Source: Ptychodera flava (lineage: Eukaryota > Hemichordata > Enteropneusta > Ptychoderidae). From it: a stretch of 64,000 bases of DNA. Location: NCBI RefSeq assembly GCF_041260155.1, contig NC_091935.1, positions 2,894,001-2,958,000 of the forward strand, in the 5' to 3' direction. Positions 1 to 11,540 of this stretch are shown here, one piece after another. Both the position numbers and the translations under genes were made by a program. Below the pieces are notes generated by a model. The model saw only the letters and a list, made by a program, of their open reading frames with translations, did no database searches and had not been told where the DNA came from. How positions within the stretch are numbered: position 1 is the stretch's first letter; each line of letters opens with the position of its first letter.

Positions 1-2538
1 TTTGGAAAGTATGTAAAATTTTCGCCTAAGGAGTAAAGTGGACAAATAAAAACTATGCCATTACCAGCTTTTCTCCCTTCAATCTTCCCAGAGATGTTCT
101 AGTGACCAACTGTCAATGTGTTTCTCATTATCCCTGAATATGAAATACTTGTTTCAAAGTCAGTCAGTCTGTTAATTTGTACATATCTAATGCAGGTTCT
201 TGAAGCCTGCATGACGTATTGTTTCCTTCAGGATCGGAAAGTTTTCAAGCTTACAGATACTTAGAGATTTGTTACAGTGATTACCAGAGTGAATTATTTC
301 AATATTGAGTTCATGACCAGATTAAATTATCTGATGGATTTGGATATATATTTTCATATAGTCTACTGGTTATTCTCTCAGAGTATTGAAAACTTATTAA
401 TAAAGTGATCTTGTAAATTGTATTCAGTGTCACATATTTTTTACACAATAAAAATTGAATTATGAGTGGAGGTTTTGTGTCACATGTGAATTTTCATTAC
501 CATTTGATCTTGGTGTATATTTATTAATATATGTACACGTATGAAGTGAACAGAACATAAACAAAGCAATGAATTACCATGCCAGGCCATCGTAATGATG
601 GATCAGTTGATACACACTGCCTACCAGTTCTAAGATTTCAAAAGAATTCCCATTATTAAATGAGATATTAATAAGTGCACTGGTGTGCTTAAATGAAAAG
701 CAAAAAACTCAATGTGCTTTATGAAATGAAAAGAACAGCATATCAGTGTAGTTCATCATCAAAAAACTGTTGATCAGTGAACTTCAATAAAAAATATGAT
801 ATTGGTGTGTTTCACAAACCACAATGGTAGAGCATTTGTAATCATTGAACAAAGAACAGAGGCAAGTCAGTGTACTTCATTGAACATGTAAAATTAATGT
901 GCATCAATGAACAGAGTTTACCAAATTTGTGTGCTTGATAGTGGCTGTCATTAAACAGGGACCCTAGGCAAATCAGAAATCAGTGTACTGGATCTGGCAT
1001 AATAGCAGAACAGTGTGCTTCATCGATCATGATATACAAAATAAATGTGCTTCATTGATCAAAATGATAGATTAGTGTGTGTCATTGAACAGAGGCAAGT
1101 TAGAGTACTTCACTGGGAATGACATCAGGTCTATTTGCATCAAAGCTATCTAATGTACAAGATTAGTATGCTTCAATGAACAGAGAAATATCATATCAGC
1201 CTTTGTCATAATTCCGGATTGGCAGGTCAGTGAGAATCAAGCAGCAAACAAAGCCAAGTCAGTGTACTTCTTGAGACACTTGCAGGTCAATGTGCTTCAT
1301 TAAACCATGGAGGTACCAAAAGATTGAACTTCATACACCAGATACACTGGAAGTGCATCAATAGGGACAACCAATGAATCATTAGAGACTGCCTCATATG
1401 GTACTTCAATGTGTAGATCTCCGCAACGTAGTCTTTAGTTCTGATTTCGGAAGAATAATTGTTTAAATTGTGTTACTTTTGTTGTATTTTGTAAGAATTT
1501 TATACCTCTGTCATTTTATCGACTGTACATTTTCCTCCTCATTTTTATTCTACATTCTCTCATCATTTGTATGTCCTCCCTTATCTGTACAGCATGCAGA
1601 CATCGGTAAATGGAGTAAAATTTGGTTGCGGAAAGATAACTGTAAAACCATCTGTCATCACAAACAAATCATTATAAAATGTATCTGAATGACTGTACAC
1701 ACAAAGGCAAGATGCAGTTACCAATTGTTTTTCTTATCATTAGTTTATTCATAGACTCGAGAGAAAAACAGTCTATGGTTTATTACGCTAATTGTTTTTT
1801 TGACAAATTGCTGCTCAAAATGTATCATTCTCACTCTTCAGCCAGCAAGCATGCTCTCGTTTATTGCTCATTTTCGTGACAAGTGTTCAAGCTCTTTTAA
1901 TGGATTACAGAAGGCGATTACTTTGCGAATGCATTGTCTCTCTTCAGTTCTTAGAACTCCTGTGTTGTAACTTTCAATCCGTCGATCAGCTCTTCCAAGG
2001 TTGATTGCATTACCGCTTGCAAACTTTTAACAAGACTTCTAACAATTTCTTCTAATCTTCGAGAAACTCGGATTCAAACTCTACTGGCATGATTGATTCA
2101 TACGAATCGGGTTTGTCTGCAAAAATAACAAGGTCGTAGGTCATAGGTGGTAGCAATGTTCGGAGGAGATTCTGTTAAACAATAGAAGCCTCAGCCTGAC
2201 TGTGAGCTGAATAACGAAAAAGTAAACTAACAAACAAAGTGACAGACAACGTAGAGACAAAACGAAAGAAGGAACAGAATGTATTAAAAAGGGAGGAACA
2301 ACAAACGAATAAATACATAACCAAACCAGTTGAAAAAAACTGACAAAAAGATAACGACAAATATGATTTGTAGACAGACACTCGTTAATCACCTTCCCAT
2401 ATACAATAGCTCACTTTATGTGTTTGTTTTTTGTTTGTTTGTTATTCTTTGGTTCAAGTACAAAAGGCCGCAAAATACCATAGTTGATGTCTAGGAAATA
2501 AGTTTACGATTATACCGGTCCAAAATCTCCAAACGATC
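1..2538. other. Intergenic region without recognisable gene
   Basis: No reading frame here looks like a protein of a known family and none has good splice sites with conserved sequence. The only open frames are short and of low complexity. A degenerate repeat lies inside (separate entry). The left edge of the window cuts an unknown neighbour. Confidence 0.6.
650..1330. repeat. Degenerate tandem repeat with a recurring 'gtgtgcttcattgaac' core
   Basis: The phrase gtgt(a/g)cttcattgaac, often followed by agagg and aagtcag, recurs about a dozen times at irregular spacing of roughly 30-60 bases. Examples lie near 880, 1015, 1045, 1080, 1165, 1260 and 1285. The units are strongly diverged, so this is an old decaying minisatellite. 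No coding frame runs through it. Confidence 0.5.
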
Positions 2539-2739
2539 TTAGGGACTGGTCAGTTTCTTCAGCCTGGGGGGGGGCGGTGGATTCATGGGGGGGTCACCCT
2601 GTTTTTGACTTTGGTGATAGGGGAGGTCACCATGTTTTTGAAATGCCCAATAGGGGGGGTCAGTGTGTTTTTGAATTTTGACACAGGCTCATCATTGCCT
2701 AAAATGCTAGTGTCAGCCACAAAATTCATCATTCAGTTG

Positions 2740-3030
2740 TATTTTTCGGCACGCCCTTCGGGCGCGTAACTTTAATAATCAGTCATATTTTTCAGCACGC
2801 CCAACTTTAACATATCAAGCATACATACATCAGAGATATCTGTATGTTCAATATTTTTCAGCGTGCTCTTCAAGTTCATTACTTTAATATATCATACATC
2901 TTTCAGCATGCCCTTCAGGTGCATGACTTTAATATACAAGGCATATATATCAGAGATATCAGGATGTTTCATATTTTTTGGCGCGCCCTTCGGGCGCCAT
3001 ACTTTCAGAGATATCTTGATGTTTGCTAAG
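2740..3030. repeat. Minisatellite of about 60-70 bp units with palindromic core, inside the transposon
   Basis: Four to five units begin with ttttTCxGCxCGCCCTTCGGGCGC and continue with actttaata...catcagagatatc. The core gcgcccttcgggcgc is a perfect palindrome in the best units (near 2750 and 2985) and is decayed in the others. It lies wholly inside the Harbinger-like element. Confidence 0.55.
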
Positions 3031-3700
3031 TGAAAGTGTACCATTATGAAATCTGCATTTCATATGAAAAGGATGACAAATTCCTGATACTTTTCTGTTC
3101 TCTCTATGAGAATTCAGTATGAGAAAGCAACATGCACAAATATTTCACAATATATATTTGATACAGTGACTTATTTTAGAGATAGAAAAATGACAAGATA
3201 TCTTTCCTTCTCATTGATGCAATTATTTTCCTTTGTTTCACAGGTTTTCTGTAGAAAGATGCTTTTTTATGAACAAAATAACAGTTAAAAAAGGCAGTTT
3301 TGTCATTATTAGCTGTGCTTTTATGGTTTCAATGTTACACAAGAAAGGTCCTCTCAGACACTGTACACATCAAATTTGGCTAAAAAAGCTCTCTATGGCT
3401 CCTCAGTAGATTTAATTGGATGGTTGGCAAGTCTTAACACCCATCAAAGTTTTTGATTCACTGCTTTTCCTCTTTGATATTAATGATTGACATCCATTTC
3501 TGTACAACAGTTCAGGACATCTGGTTAAGCAGAGAAAGTGTGAAATACATTCACAGCTCATTCAAAATACAGCTCATTCAAAATGTACTGTATTTAAACT
3601 TTAAGATTGACACTTTGAAATTCCTATCTTACAACTGACATGTCAACAATTTCACTAAAACATAGAATGACTATTTAAAATATAAATATATGTAAAATGT

Positions 3701-3703
<3 letters not shown>

Positions 3704-3776
<73 letters not shown>
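3704..3776. repeat. (TA)n microsatellite
   Basis: Uninterrupted alternating TA of about 70 bases, inside the Harbinger-like element. Confidence 0.95.
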
Positions 3777-3782
<6 letters not shown>

Positions 3783-4994
3783 GTCCATCTTTTGTTTTAC
3801 CTTTGTCGCGCCCGGGGGGGGGGGGTTCACCCTGTTTTAGAAATTTGGAATAGGGGGGTCACCCTGTTTTCAAAATTTGGAATAGGGGGGGGTCAGCCAC
3901 TTTTTGACGTCGGCAAAAAATAATCCACCGCCCCCCCCCCCGGCCGAAGAAACTGACCAGTCCCTTATTTATGAAAACACTTTGTACTGTGTGAAGGATT
4001 GGTCGCAGAGATAGCATGCGCCCTCTATGGTAGTTTTTGAGATAAAGAGGACTACAGCAAAGCGCCCCTCCGTGGTAGTTGTTGAGATGTAGAGGCGAAT
4101 ACAGCCAAGCAAGAGGCAAAAGACGTGGAAATTTTGAAATGTCACCATCTGTAAATATGATTTCAATCAGAGTGATTTAAGCGCCTATTTTACTTTTCCC
4201 AAACATCGATCATACCTGTAAGCTTATGATCAAGAGAGGGTTGTTACTGGAGATGGATAGATGGTGTTCGATCAAAGTAGCACAAAATTGTGACCTAGAT
4301 GGAAGTGCTCTGTATTACCGTGAATTTTGCACGGTTGCTTAGTCTATTCAGGCCTATCGCAGTAAAATTTAGTTCCCGTTTTGTACTATAGTGAGAATCG
4401 ATGGGTTCGTCACCAATCATTATAACCATCATATCTCTGCGGGTACGTATGTATGGACGCCCTCTGCGAAAACTTTCGAACCTCTTCACGCATTACTAGC
4501 AACTTGGTATATAAGCTTACATCTGGGATTGAAGATTGAACGAGTCTTCAAAATAATGCCATTGCAGTGTAAACGTATACAAACGAGCAAATGGGTGAAC
4601 ATATATTTACACAGCTCGAGCTGGCTCAGCAATTGCTTCTGTAGTTGGTTCATAGATTGAATGCAAGGATCGGAAAGAGCTTGTGAACGCGAGTTCTCTA
4701 CGTAGAGCAGTCTGCAGATTGTCGAATCAAGCGTCAAACTGTAATTCAATTCAGTAAACACAGTTTTCATCAAAAGGTAGTTTCGTTTCAAACTTAAATC
4801 GGATTCTCACTGAAATACGTGTTACATTCCCTGGCGATGAAGCCAAGTACATCTGCTCAACCGAGACAATAGTTGTAATAATTATGAAATTATGAAATGA
4901 TTAAAATGTTTCTCCCGTCAAGGTTTTTTGTGTTGTTAGTGTAGATGGGGACATTGATTTCCCTTCTTCTTTGAGCGACTTGCGGAATACTTAC

Positions 4995-5106
4995 ACCAAA
5001 TTTCAACGGGACAGCGAGTGCTGCAGTTCTTCAACGCAATTTTGCCGGACGTCATCTTGTGAGCGTAACAGGAATAAATAGGGAACACCCTGATGCCCCG
5101 GAAGGC
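4995..5106 (-). CDS. Candidate internal exon of a cysteine-rich, possibly Ly6-like protein
   Basis: On the minus strand a good acceptor (cctatttcag) is followed by 37 open codons and a strong donor (gtaagt), leaving phase 1. The peptide contains YSCYAHKMTSGK and KNCSTRCP, giving the spacing C-x14-C-x3-C-P. A Cx3CP pair preceded by a cysteine about 15 residues earlier is seen in the second half of Ly6/uPAR three-finger domains. However, the paired CC...CN end is not found downstream, and no signal-peptide exon is clear upstream. A similar C-x16-C-x3-C spacing occurs in the open frame at 7825-8008. Unrecognised as a gene; the family idea is inference from spacing only. Confidence 0.28.
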
Positions 5107-5845
5107 CTGAAATAGGATAAGCAAACAGTCATTAAAAAACAAGGTTATATCGGATTGTGTAGTCATGGAAGTACTTAAAGTAAGACAATTCATACGGGAT
5201 ATATACGACTGTACAACAGTAGTGAGACGCTTAAGACGATGCTATTCATTCGAAAACTTGATGAACTCTATCCTGTAGAATAACTGTGCCGAAATTTTCA
5301 AGTCGTTCTTGATATGCAAATTGTCAGTAGCCATGGAGAGATCGTACTGTAAATCATTAATTTTCAACGAGCAGAATATTGTCATCCATATGTAACAGAA
5401 ATGTTTGAAATTTGCACAATCATTTTAATAGGGCGGTCAAAATAAGTTGATAGTGTAGAGTGGCAATCCGTCAATATGACAGGAAAGATTGTTACTGCAG
5501 TTTCAAACACATGAAACCGTGTGTCATTGGCCCTTGACAGGGAACTTGATGAGGAAAACAATCCAGGTGACAACGGCCACTTCCATCGGGTCGACTTCGG
5601 ACGCATCGCCAAAGAAAATTCTCAAGAACGATCTTTAGTTCCCTCTGCTATTTCAATGCCAGCTTTTACCAATGTTTGTGTAACATGTACAACAGTTTTC
5701 TACCAGCTATTATTCCCTTCTTTTCGCAATGTACTGTAAATTTTCTACATTCCCTATGGCTGCAGTGTTGATGCCTGAATGGATAACACATTTTATCCGT
5801 GATAGTGAGTATTCAGTCTTTTTCAGTATGTTGGTATATCAGTAT

Positions 5846-6228
5846 GTAGTGTAGTGTGGTGTGGTGTGGTGTGGTGTGGTGTGGTGTGGTGTGGTGTGGT
5901 GTGGTGTGGTGTGGTGTGGTGTAGTGTAGGTGGTGTGGTGTGGTGTGGTGGTGTGGTGTGGTGTGGTGTGGTGTGGTGTAGTGTAGTGTAGTGTAGTGTA
6001 GTGTAGTGTAGTGTAGTGGTAGTGTAGTGTAGTGTAGTGTAGTGCACTGCCCTGCCCTGCACTGCACTGTACCCGTACCGCACCGTACCGTGCCGTGCCG
6101 TGCCGTACTGAACTGTACTGTACTGTACTGCACTGTACTGTACTGTACTGTACTGTACTGTACTGTACTGTACTGTACTGTACTGTACTGTACTGTACTG
6201 TACTGTACGGTACTGTACTGTAGTATAG
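5846..6228. repeat. Graded pentanucleotide satellite (GTGGT, GTAGT, mixed, CTGTA)
   Basis: About 75 consecutive 5-mers. It begins as (gtggt)n, passes to (gtagt)n near 5980-6040, goes through a short mixed zone (tgccc, tgcac, ccgta, ccgtg), and ends as (ctgta)n. Each step differs from the next by one or two bases. Because the 5-mers contain no stop codon in several frames, long open frames cross it on both strands; these are artefacts. Confidence 0.95.
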
Positions 6229-7388
6229 TGTGGCATTCATTTTATGGCCCCTCGTTTGATGGACAACAAAGTTAGATAGAATGAATTGATTGTATGTACC
6301 GGTATCCATACAATTATTTTCTCATATCTGTCTGCAATAACTGTCTGCAATAACTGTCAGAAACATCACAGTTTAGTCATATGATAAGATACAGAGAATT
6401 CGGGTACAACACTGTTAAAATTGATTTTCCCAATAGCTGTATGTTGTTGCTCAGTGACCTCGAATGGACCTTCTGCCGTTCTTTGTATTTTTAACTTACA
6501 TCATAGTCTATCCAGCTGAGACTTGTCAGATCTGTGCCAGTGCAAGTATTAGAGACGTGTGCCAAGGGCACTATTTCAGTACGTGGTGTGTTTTGTGACT
6601 ACGAGAGATATTAAAGGTCAAATTAAAAGCCACATTACAGGCCAAAACGGCCCGTGATACGGCTGTCAACGGTTTAAATTAGTTTGTTCAGGGATTATCT
6701 AATCTTAACCCATCCAATGAAAAGAGATCACGAAGGGCATTGCAAATCCACCGAATAGAGTTTTATACTGGCGTCCGATACCTGCAGCAATCACAGTCAC
6801 CGGCTTTCTAGCTAGCTCGCCCACTCCCCGCCCGTAAACGGACAATTCACTCATCGTTAATTAATAAGGTGCCAATCTGAATTATCGTCATGAACAACTC
6901 TACACACGATAAACAACAACGAACAGAGAAAGTTTCATTTCAAAAATCCAGCACGATGAAGTGCAAATGCAATTTTATAAACCGAATGATTTGGAACGTG
7001 TCTGCACTCTTGGGGCTTGGTGAGACTGCAAAGATGGGACGATTAATGATGATAATATGAAATATATAGCCCGCTTATCTTACAACTTGGCAGGAAAGTG
7101 GCCATGTGAGCTGTGTAATTAATAGAGGAAGTCACAATTCCTAATCTGTAGTGTCCCCGAGTGCAGGTTAATATCATTACATTGCTCATAGACATTTAAT
7201 CATCAGTTCATCTAAATGTCAAATCGAAAGTTTTGCCTCTGAGATTTAATTTTCGCCTCGATGTGATTTTTGAGATGCTGCAGCTGTCTTGTAAGACTGT
7301 TATAAGTGGGCTAAAATGAGAACAAATATATTCAGCACCTATGGGCACTTCATAGCTCTCTCTTTATGAAGTTACATGACGATAAGTT
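6229..7388. other. Intergenic region, nothing recognised
   Basis: No conserved reading frame, repeat end or RNA gene could be recognised. Confidence 0.5.
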
Positions 7389-7748
7389 AAGGTAGAATGC
7401 GACTTGGGGACAGATAGTCGGACCGTCAAATTTACACAGTACTTTGCTAATTTACCACTTGTGTGGCCTCGTTTTAAAGTTCGTGGAGTAAGGAGTAACG
7501 AAATTAAAACTTTTCATTGTCTTATTTTTGTGAAAATAAAAAATGTATGTTTTCTCATAGAGTTAACAAGGGATGGCAGTCATTTTCAATTTCAAATATC
7601 AATAAATTTAATGTCATTTGTTTCTGTGGTACCTAAATTTGGAAAGTGAGCCCTGGTTTTTATTCTTGATTTAGAAAGAGAATGAATGACAGCGTTCTTG
7701 GTTTGAGCTGAAGTTTGAGTCTTTCACTTTCGAGACGAGTGCTGCCTT
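7389..7748 (+). mobile_element. Family A short interspersed element, near-full copy
   Basis: Begins TTAAGGTAGAATGCG...GGGGACAG and ends CTTTCACTTTCGAGACGAGTGCTGCCTTA. The ends are short inverted repeats (TAAGGTAG / CTGCCTTA). Internal landmarks shared with at least ten other copies in this window are ccatagagttaacaagg(a)tggc, cattttgaatttcaaatat, tttctctggtacc, and tttttattcttgatttggaaagagaatg. It has no coding capacity. A MITE-like origin is likely; the source transposase is unknown. Confidence 0.6.
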
Positions 7749-7824
7749 ATTGATCTTGGCAAATGATAAAAATGCGGCCTGATAATTTGTCTCGTTAGAT
7801 AACCTATATTTGAACCGCCTTTAC

Positions 7825-8008
7825 GTCGACGTTTTCTCGTCTGTACAGCCACTGTAAGATAAAACTCCTTCAATATCTTTGTTTCCATCTTGAAAGGAAG
7901 GGAGTAGTAATTGTAGCCGCAACGAAAGGCGCAAGGGAACTTATTTCCATTCGCCGCTGTATGCTTATCGTTAAACACCTGACATGACGTATAAAGACGA
8001 CGAATCAC
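7825..8008 (-). CDS. Weak candidate exon, cysteine-rich, resembling the 5.0 kb exon
   Basis: After an acceptor-like gattcag on the minus strand an open phase-0 frame reads through YTSCQVFNDK and FPCAFRCGYN, giving C-x16-C-x3-C. This is close in spacing to the exon at 4995-5106. The 3' boundary is uncertain; one possible donor is at 7824 (gtaaag). The polypyrimidine tract is poor. It may be chance. Confidence 0.17.
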
Positions 8009-8299
8009 CTGAATCGATACAATAGGCACATACGACCGAACATATCTGGTCCTCCTGAAATTATGACCCTGCCCCCATCCACCCAAACGACAAAATGTAC
8101 GAATGTGTTCATCAAAAGTGTGAAAGTTGGGTCTAGAGAGACAGGAAAATTGTATAGAAATTGAAACAAAACGTCATCAAACGTAAAAGCAAACACGAAT
8201 ATGTGCTGCGACGATTTGTATGTGTGATCTACATCAATTGAACAACAAACATAACAAGGGAATATTAAATGAATATGTGACACATGAACATGTATATAA

Positions 8300-10349
8300 T
8301 TTATGAATATATAACTTGAAGATCAGGCCTACATATATCTTGATATATGGCGCCAGAATAGTAAATTCTGGATGTGCATAATTGTACATACGCCCAGCCA
8401 GACACCCCTCCCAAACTGCACACCATTTTCTGTGACGTAGTTTTTTCGAGCAAAAAAGTCTACCTCATACACTTTGCGACAAACTATGTTCTTTAAAGAC
8501 GGAAAAGATTAACAACATATTTGTATTATCCCCCACGCAAAATGCGGTATGTTTTCTTTATCATTACAGGTTATATATGTTCAGTAAGGAAATTTGTGAT
8601 GATGCAGTTCGTTAGCAATCCAATAATTCCTCGAACAACGGAACAAATTTCTTTTCTAAAGTGCTCAAATATTCATCAAAACTTCGGTCTTGTTTCTCAT
8701 TTATATGACGGTATAATTACTGAAATAAATCTAAATACGTCTTTTATTGGTACTCCAAAGTCAATGAAGTTTGTCGAGAATCGCTCCATGCTTGTATTCA
8801 AATTCTCTACAGAATGTATCGTGTTTGAACAGGCGAGCTGTTCAATCTAAATCGGTATCTTCAGGAAAATATATTAGAAAAAAGTTAACGAAAATACCAG
8901 AGCTATTAAAGCGAGTATCGTATCGCTGACTAATGACGTCACGTAGATGACGTCGACAGAATAATCAATCTACAGTCCAGCAATCCCGGAGGGGCCGACT
9001 TGTATTCACTGAGATTGCGTGAGATTTCAAAACACTCTTCGTAGGATAATTTAGACACCGAACGAACAAGAACAAGAAAGCTCTTAGAGAAGCGTGTGAA
9101 TTTCATTTTAATCAGACTTCTTTCGGCAGATCAACATGAACGACAAAGGCGCCAATTAACCGCTGCATCTCCACAGGCGGCAATGTCATTATATGCAAGC
9201 TACATAAAATACAGACCAATCGTTGAGTTGAAACTTCAACTATGAAAGGCATCATTCAAACAAACAAACAAACATACATACATACAATTTTCATCACCTC
9301 TCATACACTCTGGTCTATTAGGCGTGTATAGTCTAAGGAATATTATTATTAAAACTATAATTATGAATTATGAATATCATTAATAAACCCCTTCAGTATT
9401 TATAAGGATTGAGCTTCCTCTTTGCTCTGCAATACTTGATAAATCACTGAACGTGTATGAATTGTGTTTGGCATGGCAGTCTACGGTGCATCTAATATAG
9501 TGTTAAGTATACCATTTTATACACACCCTGTACTTACACTATTTCGTATGTGGGTGTAGACTGCAATGTCAAATATATTTCATACTCGTTAAGTAATCTT
9601 TCAAGTATGAAATAACACAACGATTTTTTAAATATTCATATATCATGAATATGATTTTAATATTAATAATAATATTTCTTAGACTATTTACGCCCAGCAG
9701 ACCTGTGCTTACACTCGTTGTTGCAAACACAACACGTACTCGACCTATATACATTGACATAATGAGCGAAAACCAGATATGATTCGGTAATTTAATTACG
9801 AGATTAACGCTCAACATGCTAGTCTCCGTGAACTTGATCCGTGATTATCTTGTAAACTTGAAAGTCCACACGATCATGAATAAAACCTAACCTAGGTTTT
9901 TAAATTAAAAAAAGCCTAGGCCGCGGATCGAAAATTACAAGTGTCGTACGTGCTCATCAAAACGATATGAGAGCTAGTATAGTTAAATAAACAATGAAGA
10001 TGTTTATCACAACAAATTTAATCTTAATGCTGGGATGATATCCATTATATTGTGAGAGCGAACATGACAATTGCAGCGTTGATTTGTCTACCACTCTTTG
10101 ATCTTAATTACTTTAATTACAACATACTAGGGATATTAATGAATACTTGACTGATTATCTCGATCGGTATCTGTCCAAGAGGTGTGAAAAAGAGTATTAA
10201 TTGTCATGCATTTAACCATTGTACAGACAAAGCAATGGATTAGGGTGGGAGCATTATCACTGAAAATAATATTTACAGCCATGGCATCAAATTTTCTTTT
10301 TTCTTCTTTTTTTGCATTGATGGAACTCCTTCAGTGTCATCTTGTACAT
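8300..10349. other. Intergenic region, nothing recognised
   Basis: AT-rich with small simple repeats such as (aaac)n and (atac)n near 9262. A 109-codon open frame at 8521-8850 on the plus strand shows no family features and is not called. Confidence 0.5.
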
Positions 10350-10409
10350 TCATGTGCACAATGTTACCACAAAAAGACATGAATACATAGATACCAAAAT
10401 GTAACTTAC

Positions 10410-11061
<652 letters not shown>

Positions 11062-11435
11062 CCTGTAAAGCCGATACATCTGTACTGACAGTCCACAGTA
11101 CAACTATACGGACGTAAATCGTCACTGAGACACAATGAAAAGCTTTTATGCGATAACTGTTACCTGATTGGACGTGCCGACTTTGGTTGACATTTGGGTT
11201 TCGTAGAATTTTCCCATTATGCGATTAGCGATGATGGATGTTGCTCTGAAGGTATAGGAGGTGATCGGTTTGATAATTATAACATTCCAACTTTGGGCAC
11301 GACATTGGAACAAATTGTGGCTAGCCGCTGTGTTTGTTGATGGTTATGGTTCCCAGGGAAACTGTCTCGAGTACTTATCGAATAATTTCAGACCGGTTTT
11401 TCCACTTGTTTTTACACCCAGGTGTCGTTTTATTG

Positions 11436-11437
<2 letters not shown>

Positions 11438-11530
<93 letters not shown>

Positions 11531-11540
11531 GCACACACAA
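11438..11540. repeat. (TA)n then (CA)n microsatellite
   Basis: About 84 bases of TA followed by a short acacac/gcacac run. Confidence 0.95.

Larger units (their letters stand above)
2542..3964. mobile_element. Non-autonomous DNA transposon, PIF/Harbinger-like, with TTA target duplication
   Basis: The two ends are inverted copies. The left end reads GGGACTGGTCAGTTTCTTC, then a G-run and GGCGGTGGATT; the right end (3921-3964) is its near-perfect complement over about 40 bases. The trinucleotide TTA flanks both ends directly (2539-2541 and 3965-3967). A 3-bp TWA target duplication and GGG-starting terminal repeats are typical of PIF/Harbinger elements. No transposase frame is present inside, so it would depend on another copy. 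Subterminal G-rich phrases (ggggggtcaccctgtttt) occur twice or more at each end, in opposite orientation. The interior holds a minisatellite and a (TA)n tract. Family assignment rests on TIR and TSD only. Confidence 0.6.

Noticed and set aside
5813-6309. Overlapping open frames of 106-156 codons on the minus strand and 77 on the plus strand
   Set aside because: They are produced by the stop-free pentanucleotide satellite; the peptides are simple YTTLH/STVQY repeats.
8521-8850. 109-codon plus-strand open frame
   Set aside because: No family motif, no signal peptide, AT-rich composition like the flanks and no splice or promoter support.
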